This document shows positions 55,276 to 64,000 of a stretch of 64,000 nucleotides of DNA, in pieces. The stretch is from Roseibium aquae (lineage in GTDB: Bacteria > Pseudomonadota > Alphaproteobacteria > Rhizobiales > Stappiaceae): contig NZ_VXDC01000010.1 of NCBI RefSeq assembly GCF_008711285.1, positions 93,716 through 157,715 on the forward strand, written 5' to 3'. A program made the translations under genes and the position numbers. The notes under the pieces are model-generated. The model was not told the DNA's origin. It did not search any database and saw only the letters and a program-made list of their open reading frames with translations. Within the stretch, counting starts at the first letter, position 1, and each line of letters starts with the position of its first letter.

Positions 55276-55980
55276 TCAGGACTCCTCAATTTCGGGGGCG
55301 GTTTGGGGTTTGCCCTTTTCGACGGCGGACGTGATGAACACCATCGACAGAACGGCAAAGATGTAGGCCTGCACGGCGCCCGTCAGCAGATCGAGCACCA
55401 TCAGCGGGATCGGCACCAGCAGGGCAGCCAGCGAGCCGACGATGGCGATCACGAAGACCCCGCTCATCACATTGCCGAACAGCCGCACGAACATCGAAAA
55501 GCTGCGGGTGACACTTTCCAGCATGTTGAGCGGGATCATCACTGGATTGGGCAGCGCAAAACCGCGCAGGAAACCGCCCACGCCGCCGCCCCGGACGCCG
55601 AAGACGATGATCGACAGGAACACGATGGCAGCCAGCGCGGCGGGCGTTTCCATCGTGGCGGTCGGCGGTGTGACGCCGGGGACCAACGAGGACCAGTTGG
55701 CGATCAGGATGAACAGGAACAGCGTGCCGACAAAGGCGCGGTACGGGGCCGGCGCGGCCCCGGTCACATCGTGGATCTGTTGATCGACCGTGGCGACCAG
55801 CAGTTCCGCCATGGCCTGCGCCTTTGACGGCACCAGGGTCAGGCGGCGGCTCAGCAGGGCCGCGCCCAGCACAAGAACCGCCATGATCGCCCAGGTCACC
55901 ACAACCGACGCCATGATCGGCACCGAAAACGAAACTGGACCCACCATGAACAGCGGCACGGATTGCAGTGGGTTGTCCAT
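55276..55980 (-). CDS. atpB: ATP synthase a subunit of N-type ATPase
   Basis: A 234-residue stator membrane subunit with five or so helices. The essential stator arginine lies in MFVRLFGNVMSG. ANWSSLVPGVTPPT and TGAVQAYIFAVLSMVFI match the family. The ATG at 55980 overlaps the atpR stop. Confidence 0.93.
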   Translation of the reverse strand: MDNPLQSVPLFMVGPVSFSVPIMASVVVTWAIMAVLVLGAALLSRRLTLVPSKAQAMAELLVATVDQQIHDVTGAAPAPYRAFVGTLFLFILIANWSSLVPGVTPPTATMETPAALAAIVFLSIIVFGVRGGGVGGFLRGFALPNPVMIPLNMLESVTRSFSMFVRLFGNVMSGVFVIAIVGSLAALLVPIPLMVLDLLTGAVQAYIFAVLSMVFITSAVEKGKPQTAPEIEES

Positions 55981-56246
55981 CACACGGCTCTCCGCATCAC
56001 GGCAAGGCGTCCGATCAGCAGGCCGAGTGCGGCTGCCAGCAACGGCCCGGCTCCCTGGATCGCCGCGACGATCAGCACCCCGCCAAGGCCTGCCATCCGC
56101 AACAACACCAGGGCCACACCGAACAGCGGTCCGCCCCGCCGCCCCGACAGCATCAGATCGGCGCTCTGCCGCACCATGCGGAAATAGATCAGGCCGATCA
56201 GCACTCCGCCCACCAGCCACGGCGCAAGGATCACCAGACCGCTCAT
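55980..56246 (-). CDS. atpR: N-type ATPase accessory membrane protein AtpR
   Basis: An 88-residue protein with three hydrophobic segments (LVILAPWLVGGVLIGLIYF, GVALVLLRMAGLGGVLIVAA, LLAAALGLLIGRLAV). Its place between atpQ and atpB, and its size, match AtpR, the membrane protein specific to N-type ATPase operons. It carries arginines near membrane segments (FRMVRQS, LLRMAG). Overlaps both neighbours by four bases. Confidence 0.82.
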   Translation of the reverse strand: MSGLVILAPWLVGGVLIGLIYFRMVRQSADLMLSGRRGGPLFGVALVLLRMAGLGGVLIVAAIQGAGPLLAAALGLLIGRLAVMRRAV

Positions 56247-56535
56247 GCGCTGCCGATCCAGCGCCAGGCGAACCAGCCACCAAGCCCAAGGCCGACCATC
56301 AGCAGCGGTGCCGTCCAGAACAGCCCCGTGTCGAACCGGCCGTCCAGCCAGCGGCCCAGAGCGATCCCGCCCAGCATCGGCGCCACGATGATCCAGCCTA
56401 GGACGCCGATCTGCGCCAGCCGCCGACCGACCGAGGCTTCGCCGTCGCGCTCCCAGGCCGCGCGGCGGGCCTGATGGGTGCGCACTTCGCGGATCAGGGG
56501 ATCGTCGTCGTCGGTCCTGCCTTTTTCCGGTTCGC

Positions 56536-56539
<4 letters not shown>
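56243..56539 (-). CDS. atpQ: N-type ATPase accessory protein AtpQ (AtpI-like)
   Basis: A 98-residue protein with a charged N-terminal half and two helices near residues 45-65 and 75-95 (LGWIIVAPMLGGIALGRWLD, APLLMVGLGLGGWFAW). It belongs to the AtpI-like group, which helps c-ring assembly. Position matches AtpQ in N-type operons. Confidence 0.82.
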
Positions 56540-58469
<1,930 letters not shown>

Positions 58470-58534
58470 TTAGCTGTAGGTGACTTGGCGTCCGACCGAA
58501 CCCAGCCAGAGTCAGGTATGAAGAGGAGACTGCG

Positions 58535-58954
58535 ATGAAGGGCTATGTTGCCGACATCGAGAAGCTGACCGAGAAGAACGACGATTTCCGGCAGGTTCTT
58601 TACACCGGGGCGCATCTGCAACTGGTGCTGATGACGCTGAAACCCGGTCAGGACATCGGGACCGAGACGCACGACACCCATGACCAGTTCTTTCGCATCG
58701 AGAAGGGCAAGGGTTCTGCGGTGATCGATGGCGTGACTCACAAGGTCAAGGACGGCGGTTGCGTCATCGTGCCCGCCGGGGCGGTCCACAACGTGACCAA
58801 CACGGGCGACAAGCCCCTGCATCTCTACACGCTCTACGGCCCGCCTGAACACATGGACCATCTGGTTCAGCAGACCAAGGCGGAGGCAGATGGCTCGTCC
58901 GAAAGCTTCGACGGGATACCGACCGACGTTCCGTCAAGGCACATTCTTCTCTGA
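58535..58954 (+). CDS. Cupin-domain protein
   Basis: A 139-residue single-cupin protein. Metal-binding candidates are visible in ETHDTHDQFFRIEKG and in GAVHNVTN. It probably binds a metal and a small ligand; the reaction is unknown. The ATG follows GAGGAG. Divergent from atpD and 72 bases before oleate hydratase. Confidence 0.85.
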   Translation: MKGYVADIEKLTEKNDDFRQVLYTGAHLQLVLMTLKPGQDIGTETHDTHDQFFRIEKGKGSAVIDGVTHKVKDGGCVIVPAGAVHNVTNTGDKPLHLYTLYGPPEHMDHLVQQTKAEADGSSESFDGIPTDVPSRHILL

Positions 58955-59026
58955 TGTTTACGAGACCGGCGCCGCCACCGAAGCGGTCGAGCCAACCTTG
59001 ACGCAATTCATCCAACAGGAACGAAA

Positions 59027-60601
59027 ATGACCCCTCAGCGACACGCCTATATCATCGGCAGCGGCATCGGCTCGCTCGCTGCGGCTACATTCATGATCCG
59101 CGATGGAGGCATGGCGGGTGACGCCATCACCATTTTCGAGACGCAGCCCGTGCCCGGCGGCAGCCTTGATGGCTCGGGCACAGCGGAAGGTGGATACTCC
59201 ATGCGCGGCGGACGCATGCTGACCACGGACAATTATGAATGCACCTGGGAACTGTACAAAACGATCCCTTCACTGACAGATCCTGCCGTAACGGTGTACG
59301 AAGAAACGGTCGCCTTCAACACGCCCGTCACCGCTCATTCTCAGGCCCGCCTGATCGACAGGAACCGGGCCATCGTGGATGTCACGACAATGGGTTTTGA
59401 CATGAGCGACCGGGTTGAACTGCTTAAACTCACCGAGACAAGCGAAGAAAAGCTTGGCGACAGCCCCATCACCGACTGGCTGTCTCCGCAATTCTTCGAG
59501 ACGAATTTCTGGTTCATGTGGCAGACGACGTTTGCATTCCAGCCTTGGCACAGCGCAATAGAATTTCGCAGGTACCTGCACCGCTTCATGAAGGAATTCA
59601 GCCGGATTGAGACGCTGGAAGGCGTCAAACGCACTGTCTACAACCAGAATGACTCACTTGTGAAACCGCTCGTGGCCTGGCTTACCAGCAAGGGCGTTCA
59701 GTTCAGATGCAACACCACCGTCACCGACATGACCGTGGAAACGCGCGACGGCCAGCTCACTGTGTCCGGTCTGACGGTCCGCACGGACAACAAGGACAGC
59801 GTCGTCGCCGTCGACAAGGACGATCTGGTAATCCTTCAGAACGCCTCGATGACGGATGCCTCCAGCATCGGCTCCATGACAGTGGCACCGGAAAAGCGTA
59901 CCAAGGCCGACAGCATGGGCTGGGTGCTCTGGGAGCGTCTTTGCGAGGGCCGACCGGAGTTTGGCAACCCCGCCGCCTTCAACAGCAGCATCGCGGAGAG
60001 CAACTGGCCGTCCTTCACCGTCACCCTGCATGACGCGGTTTTCTTCAACCGGATGGAGTCGCTGTCGGGCAACAAGGCCGGAACCGGCGGCCTGGTGACC
60101 TTCAGGGATTCAAACTGGCGGCTGTCCATTGTGCTCGCCCACCAGCCTCACTTCGCCAATCAGCCCACCGACGTTCAGGTCTTCTGGGGCTATGCCCTGC
60201 ATGGCGACCGGATCGGAGACTTTGTCGCGAAACCGATGGCGGACTGTTCGGGCGAAGACATCCTGCAGGAACTCTGCGGGCACCTCAACTTTGACAAAGC
60301 CGACGTGTTCGCCTCGGCCAACTGTATTCCATGCCGGATGCCCTATATCACCAGTATGTTCATGCCGCGCGCGCCGGGCGACCGCCCCCAGCCGATTCCG
60401 GTCAACAGCCGCAATCTCGGGCTCGTCAGTCAGTTCGTCGAGATCCCGGAAGATGTGGTGTTTACGGTCGAATTCTCGATCCGTGTTGCTCAGATTGTTG
60501 TCTACCAGATGCTTGGAATTGAGAAGAAAATTCCGCCCGTTTCGCGCCATGACACATCGCTGAAGGTCAAATTCGATGCGCTCGTGAAGGCGTTTCAGTA
60601 G
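59027..60601 (+). CDS. ohyA: Oleate hydratase
   Basis: A 524-residue FAD enzyme that hydrates the double bond of unsaturated fatty acids to hydroxy fatty acids. The FAD motif GSGIGSLAAA is at the N-terminus. FETQPVPGGSLDGSG, GYSMRGGRM and the long FWFMWQTTFAFQPWHSA segment are family marks. Length is close to the usual 530-590. Possibly co-expressed with the cupin gene. Confidence 0.93.
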   Translation: MTPQRHAYIIGSGIGSLAAATFMIRDGGMAGDAITIFETQPVPGGSLDGSGTAEGGYSMRGGRMLTTDNYECTWELYKTIPSLTDPAVTVYEETVAFNTPVTAHSQARLIDRNRAIVDVTTMGFDMSDRVELLKLTETSEEKLGDSPITDWLSPQFFETNFWFMWQTTFAFQPWHSAIEFRRYLHRFMKEFSRIETLEGVKRTVYNQNDSLVKPLVAWLTSKGVQFRCNTTVTDMTVETRDGQLTVSGLTVRTDNKDSVVAVDKDDLVILQNASMTDASSIGSMTVAPEKRTKADSMGWVLWERLCEGRPEFGNPAAFNSSIAESNWPSFTVTLHDAVFFNRMESLSGNKAGTGGLVTFRDSNWRLSIVLAHQPHFANQPTDVQVFWGYALHGDRIGDFVAKPMADCSGEDILQELCGHLNFDKADVFASANCIPCRMPYITSMFMPRAPGDRPQPIPVNSRNLGLVSQFVEIPEDVVFTVEFSIRVAQIVVYQMLGIEKKIPPVSRHDTSLKVKFDALVKAFQ

Positions 60602-61332
60602 ACCCCTGCCGAAAGGGAATGCGCGCGGTGCTGTCCGCCGCCGCCAGGGTGATCGCGGCAGTCGGGTGTGGGTTTCTACTTTTAGCGGCCTTCGCGCCTT
60701 CGTCTGCTGGTCGGACCCGAACTTGCGGCGGCTTGGGATCGGCATCGGGCTTCTGGCGCTTACTACACTGTTACTGCGCCTTGCACGGGGACATTCTGCC
60801 GAACCTCAACCAGTCGCCGTCGTGGCGCCGAATGAGCCTGCGCCGCCTGCCGATCCGATCACACTCGCCGTCTTCACCGTGGCGTTCGTCCTTGGCCCCC
60901 GTCTGGCGGATCGCTGGCGCGGCCGATCGCCCATCTTCAACTCCGGAAAAGGGCAGCAGCGCAAGATAGCCAGGCGCCGCGCCGGACAGCCCGCCCATCA
61001 ACCCGACCAGCGCGCCTTGGGTTACAAACACGAAGATGATGAACCCGCGGCCCACCCCCCATTGCGCGCATGTTCTCCCACAGTTCCCGACGCCGCCGAC
61101 CTGACTCGAGTGCGGAACCGTGCCGCATGCCTTACGTGCGCGCCTTTCAGAGGAGCAGCCTAACTTGGATCAGCGTATAAAGGATAGGACGGTGCGATAG
61201 TATGAACGTTCACCGGACACCGGTGAACGTGTACCCAGTCCGAGTGAGCCAGAGACACGCGCGGCAAGCTGTCTCTCGTCCCCATGTCCCGCGTATTTCT
61301 CGTTCCCGGATCATCCGAGAAAGGACAAATCC
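60602..61332. other. Stretch without a supported gene
   Basis: Open frames exist on both strands: plus 60666-61163 has a membrane-like start (LGIGIGLLALTTLLLRLARG), and minus 61055-60771 has another (FIIFVFVTQGALVGLMGG). They overlap in opposite directions near 60900-61060 and neither matches a family I know. They may be remnants. A perfect inverted repeat lies at 61206-61230. Confidence 0.4.
61206..61230. repeat. Perfect 11-bp inverted repeat
   Basis: ACGTTCACCGG and CCGGTGAACGT are separated by ACA. It lies about 100 bases before the first of five tiny genes. Without a T-run it looks more like an operator than a terminator. Confidence 0.65.
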
Positions 61333-61521
61333 ATGACACCCGAACAGAACAAGACCGCCGACAAGATGAAGACCGTGAAGGCCGCATGGGACAAGGCGAC
61401 CTTCGGACCGAAGAAGGATGCGGCGTTGAAGCATTACCAGGCGGCTGAGAAGGCACACACGGCCAAGAACGACGCCGACACGAACAAGGAACTGGACGCT
61501 GCGACCCACGCTCTCGCGTGA
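61333..61521 (+). CDS. 62-residue helical protein
   Basis: A lysine/alanine-rich, probably fully helical protein (KMKTVKAAWDKATFGPKKDA, HYQAAEKAHTAKND). No signal or membrane segment. The ATG follows AAAGGAC. First of five tiny genes on the plus strand. Similar small proteins often accompany CsbD genes, but I cannot name a family. Confidence 0.75.
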   Translation: MTPEQNKTADKMKTVKAAWDKATFGPKKDAALKHYQAAEKAHTAKNDADTNKELDAATHALA

Positions 61522-61535
61522 CGTGATGGTTCGGC

Positions 61536-61558
61536 TGCCCGGCTATGCGAGCCGGGCA
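61536..61558 (+). terminator. Hairpin after the 62-residue gene
   Basis: TGCCCGGCT and AGCCGGGCA pair perfectly across ATGCG, 15 bases after the stop. No T-run follows. Confidence 0.6.
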
Positions 61559-61636
61559 ACCGCGCAGGAAAGGCTGGACCCGAGGGACTTGTTCCATCCC
61601 GCGCAGGTCTCGAAACACCCACCAAGGAAAGCGATC

Positions 61637-61906
61637 ATGTCACTGACCTTTGCCGCAGCCACACGGCTACGCGCGATTTCCACGCTCGCAACACTGACGC
61701 TCGCAACGACTGCGAATGCGCAGGCGGTCGAACAAACTCAGGGATCGGCCCCTCGTGATGGTGGCGGGATGATGGGCGACAGCTGGGGATGGGGTATGGG
61801 GCACGGCAGCTACGGAATGGGTGGCTATGGCTTTATTGGCGTACTTGTTCTGGCCCTGGTGGTAATTGCGGTTGCCGTCCTGGCGTTTCGTCGCCGCCAG
61901 CCGTGA
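61637..61906 (+). CDS. 89-residue exported/membrane Gly-Met-rich protein
   Basis: A signal-like start (RLRAISTLATLTLATTANAQ), a Gly/Met/Trp-rich middle (DGGGMMGDSWGWGMGHGSYG) and one C-terminal helix (GVLVLALVVIAVAVLAF) followed by arginines. The ATG at 61637 follows AAGGAAA. The Met-rich stretch could bind copper, but this is a guess. Family unknown. Confidence 0.7.
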   Translation: MSLTFAAATRLRAISTLATLTLATTANAQAVEQTQGSAPRDGGGMMGDSWGWGMGHGSYGMGGYGFIGVLVLALVVIAVAVLAFRRRQP

Positions 61907-62068
61907 TGAACTTCGCGCGGCGAAACATAGTGACGCGAGGCCCGGGGCGGCGACCTCATTTTTGGGTCCGATGCAAACCTGTATCAGCACGAAGCGATTG
62001 GAAAACCGGTTAGCTGGAACATGCCTGCGGACTTAAGGCAGGCAGGTTTACATCGAAGGGAGAACACC

Positions 62069-62242
62069 ATGGATAAGGATCAAGTGATCGGTTCCGCAAA
62101 GGTCATCAAGGGGAAGGCCAAGGTTGCGGTCGGCAAGAAGATTGGCGACGCGAAGCTCGAGGCAGAAGGCCAGGCCGACAAGATCGAAGGCAAGGTGCAG
62201 AACGCTGTCGGCAGCATCAAGGATGCAATCCGTGACGCCTAG
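62069..62242 (+). CDS. CsbD-family stress-response protein
   Basis: A 57-residue hydrophilic protein with the CsbD pattern: DQVIGSAKVIKGKAKVAVGK, then KLEAEGQADKIEGKVQNAVG. Such proteins accumulate under general stress; the molecular role is unknown. The ATG at 62069 follows GGGAG. A 7-base inverted repeat (TGCCTGC/GCAGGCA, 62022-62044) lies before it. Confidence 0.9.
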   Translation: MDKDQVIGSAKVIKGKAKVAVGKKIGDAKLEAEGQADKIEGKVQNAVGSIKDAIRDA

Positions 62243-62359
62243 AGGCCTGGTAGTGCGCGCGCGCCTCCATTTGGAAGTGAAGGTTCCGGCATCTCGACTC
62301 CTGTCCTCCCGCAGTTCCGCCTTGCGCGGGCGTTCCACTAGCCCGCGGGGAAGATGTCA

Positions 62360-62500
62360 ATGAACCGGACCTCTCTGCTCATCCTGATCGCGGTTCTCGC
62401 GGTTTGCGCCGTCGGGGCTGGCTATCTGTACTATCAGGAACGCCAAAGCGGCATCGATATCGAGATCAACGAACATGGCGTGACCATCGACGGAAACTGA
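62360..62500 (+). CDS. 46-residue single-helix membrane protein
   Basis: One N-terminal helix (SLLILIAVLAVCAVGAGYLY) followed by a short soluble tail (GIDIEINEHGVTIDGN). The ATG follows GGGGAAG. Tightly packed among small stress genes. Unknown function; probably an anchored peptide. Confidence 0.65.
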   Translation: MNRTSLLILIAVLAVCAVGAGYLYYQERQSGIDIEINEHGVTIDGN

Positions 62501-62580
62501 ACTGGCCAGCCTCGAAGCGAACACGTCACAACGGAGGCTCTTCGCAGGGCAAGGGGCGCCCCACCAACGGAGAAAGAGCC

Positions 62581-62745
62581 ATGTCACTCGGTACGATCCT
62601 GATCATCATACTTGCCATTTTTCTGCTCGGCGGGTTCAGCGGACGCTTCGGCGGCTATGGCTATGGCTTCGGTCATGCCGGTACCGGTGTTCTTGGCACT
62701 GTCCTGATCATCGTTGTCATCCTGATGCTGCTTGGCCGGATCTGA
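62581..62745 (+). CDS. DUF3309-type small hydrophobic protein
   Basis: A 54-residue protein: helix, glycine-rich middle (GGFSGRFGGYGYGFGHAG), helix (TVLIIVVILMLLGRI). This is the layout of the DUF3309 family. The ATG follows GGAGAAAG. Function unknown. Confidence 0.8.
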   Translation: MSLGTILIIILAIFLLGGFSGRFGGYGYGFGHAGTGVLGTVLIIVVILMLLGRI

Positions 62746-62789
62746 CCGAATTCCAACGCGGCCCGACATCAAGGCAGAAGTGGCCCTCT

Positions 62790-63497
62790 CTAATCCATGT
62801 AGGATGGATCGAATTGTGCGAAATCGGCCAGTTGGTGATAGTTGTCGAACGCGACGAACCCGTCCCGGAAGGTGACCATTCCACCTTCGCGCAGTTGGCG
62901 CAGCACCCGGTTGACATAGACGGCACTGAGCCCCACCGCGTCGGCCAGAAGGTATTGCGACAGCGGACAGGCATAGCCTGCCTAGCTTCCCATGCCGACC
63001 AGGGCAAGCCTGGCGCCAAGTTCCAGAAGGAAATGCGCCATACGTTACATCGCATTTCGGCGTCCAATATCCACAAGATGCTCGACCACCATCGCCTCGT
63101 CCCGGGACGCTGCCCACAGAATGGCCGTCGCCAGCCGGGACCTTTGCGCAAAGGCGTCCAGAAGGTCGGCGACCAGAATTTCCGTCACCTCGATGTCCGT
63201 CACTGGCTCGATATTGTGATCCGACACGTGCAAAAGCACACTGCACAGCCCCAGGAAATCGCCGGGGATCTGGAAATCCACGATTTGCCTCTGCCCGTCT
63301 TCAAGCAGCTTGTAGGAACAGGCCCAGCCAGAGGCAAGAATGTAGGCGGCCTGGTCCGATTGCCCCTGATGGACGAGATCCCGGCCCGAGACGAAGGTGC
63401 GGCGGCGTTTGTGCAACGATGCAAGCACGGCAAGTTCGGCGTCCAAAAGGGCGAAAAATGGGCCAAGCTTGCGGACAAGTGGATTGGTTTCGGGCAT
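62790..63497 (-). pseudogene. Crp/Fnr-family regulator with two in-frame stops
   Basis: The frame starts at ATG 63497 (after GGAGGGGG) and reads a full N-terminal domain close to the intact regulator at 45502-46233 (HQGQSDQAAYILASGW, IVDFQIPGDFLGL). Then it meets TAA at 63045-63047 and TAG at 62982-62984. Between and beyond them, in the same frame, the homology continues (RMAHFLLELGARLALVGMG, then LSQYLLADAVGLSAVYVNRV) to a TAG at 62790. Any product would be 151 residues without the DNA-binding domain. Confidence 0.85.
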
Positions 63498-63550
63498 TTG
63501 TCCCCCTCCGGCACGTGCCAAAGTTCTACCCAACGAACTCTTACCGATGA

Positions 63551-63564
63551 CTGATATCGATCAG
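63551..63564. promoter_or_regulatory. FNR-type box CTGAT-ATCG-ATCAG
   Basis: A perfect 5-base inverted repeat with the TTGAT-N4-ATCAA layout (one symmetrical change). It lies between the divergent broken regulator and the small gene, at the same place as the box in the other module copy. Confidence 0.5.
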
Positions 63565-63649
63565 CACAGCATAACGGATTTCTTGCCAATCTACTCCACA
63601 AGCAGCAGGCGCATCCCGGCGTCGCACGTGTCGGAAAGGTCAAGTACCA

Positions 63650-63880
63650 ATGACGGACGATCAGAAGCATTCAGGGATGGCGGCCCTTTCGATTTGCCAA
63701 GCCCTGCTGCTTGCGCTGAATGATGCGCAAATCCTACCTGAGAAAGAGATCATGGGTGTTCCCTCTGATGCTGCCGCCACCCACGACAACGCCCGCGGTT
63801 CTGCGGCCGATACCGAGAGCCACCGGGCCGTCGCGGCGCTGATCCGTCGGATCATCGCCGGAGGAAACTCGATCTGTTGA
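63650..63880 (+). CDS. Small Crp-linked protein (intact copy of duplicated module)
   Basis: A 76-residue soluble, probably helical protein (MAALSICQALLLALNDAQIL, HRAVAALIRRIIAGGNS). No known family. The last codons (TGT TGA, giving Cys-stop) are the first bases of the adjoining IS21-type end, so the natural C-terminus (likely a few arginines, by comparison with the paralogue at 45065-45300) has been replaced. Confidence 0.75.
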   Translation: MTDDQKHSGMAALSICQALLLALNDAQILPEKEIMGVPSDAAATHDNARGSAADTESHRAVAALIRRIIAGGNSIC

Positions 63881-63934
63881 TTTTCACTGAGAACTGACCC
63901 GGTAAGGCCCGATTTTTTCACTGAGAACTGACCC
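63881..63934 (+). repeat. Two 20-bp direct repeats at the IS end
   Basis: TTTTCACTGAGAACTGACCC occurs at 63881-63900 and 63915-63934 without mismatch. These are the transposase-binding repeats of this IS21-type group. Confidence 0.85.
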
Positions 63935-63987
63935 ATGTTTAAACCCACCCCTGCGTGATTTCGGCGGGGGACGACGGAGTGATAGAC

Positions 63988-64000
63988 ATGGCGTTGTTGA
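63988..64000 (+). CDS. istA: IS21 transposase IstA, first codons only
   Basis: ATG at 63988 after GGAG opens Met-Ala-Leu-Leu, the expected place and beginning for IstA of this group. Only four codons are inside the window. Confidence 0.55.

Larger units (their letters stand above)
63875..64000 (+). mobile_element. IS21-family insertion sequence, left end
   Basis: It begins TGTTGATTTTCACTGAG, as IS21-family ends start with TG. It has two exact copies of TTTTCACTGAGAACTGACCC at 63881-63900 and 63915-63934, the multiple terminal repeats that bind the transposase. A transposase start follows at 63988. The element continues past the window edge. Confidence 0.85.

Noticed and set aside
62982..63047. 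Recoding of the two stops in the second Crp copy
   Set aside because: The stops are TAA and TAG, not UGA, no selenocysteine or readthrough signal is seen, and the aligned residues in the intact paralogue are ordinary.

Overview
The window looks like a GC-rich alphaproteobacterium, most likely in the Rhodobacteraceae. The grounds are the high GC content, many ATGA/GTGA start-stop overlaps, a TRAP transporter operon, a cyclic beta-1,2-glucan synthase, an N-type ATPase operon, CsbD-type stress genes and oleate hydratase. This placement is inference. No rRNA, tRNA or CRISPR array was seen.

Layout. (1) 0-7.1 kb: a LysE-type exporter cut by the window edge, a beta-lactamase-fold hydrolase, and a nikABCDE-like ABC importer facing a nikR-like repressor across a canonical GTATGA-N16-TCATAC operator. 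(2) 7.2-13.1 kb: a two-wHTH GntR regulator facing an operon of SDR, Ldh2-family dehydrogenase and TRAP transporter, probably for uptake and oxidation of a hydroxy acid. (3) 13.5-23.2 kb: a Spy/CpxP-like periplasmic protein, a small Crp-type regulator coupled to YnfA, then a LysR-controlled peptide-type ABC importer ending in allophanate hydrolase. (4) 23.2-29.2 kb: accessory regulator/enzyme pairs (TetR-SDR-NTF2 repeat protein, AraC-alpha/beta hydrolase, LuxR) separated by three copies of a short dispersed repeat. (5) 29.2-35.9 kb: secreted proteins (VWA protein with three Cys-rich repeats, two unknown exported proteins, C1q-like protein, OmpA-like protein, lipoprotein). (6) 36.1-44.9 kb: an IS21-type end remnant, then the 2813-residue cyclic glucan synthase translationally coupled to a 58-residue leader gene. 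(7) 45.0-46.2 kb: a Crp-type regulator facing a frameshifted small gene. (8) 46.2-58.4 kb: an SDR, the arginine deiminase pathway (arcC, arcB, arcA, permease) and an atpDCQRBEFAG N-type ATPase operon. (9) 58.5-62.7 kb: a cupin, oleate hydratase and five tiny stress-type genes. (10) 62.8-64 kb: a second copy of the Crp/small-gene module, abutted by the end of an IS21-family element.

The most striking observation is a balanced inversion of about 1.48 kb (51670-53156) between inverted copies of the 8-mer CCCTGCGG. It cuts both atpA and the arginine-permease gene. Flipping it back restores both reading frames without losing a base. In the present orientation the alpha subunit and the permease are both split. 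The ATPase and arginine deiminase genes probably act together: arginine catabolism makes ATP and ammonia, and the N-type ATPase spends ATP on ion export.

The second notable theme is decay in a duplicated regulator module. One copy has an intact Crp-type regulator and a frameshifted partner. The other has an intact partner and a regulator with two in-frame stops. The third is a NikR-like repressor that lacks all four classical nickel ligands yet sits beside a perfect NikR operator.
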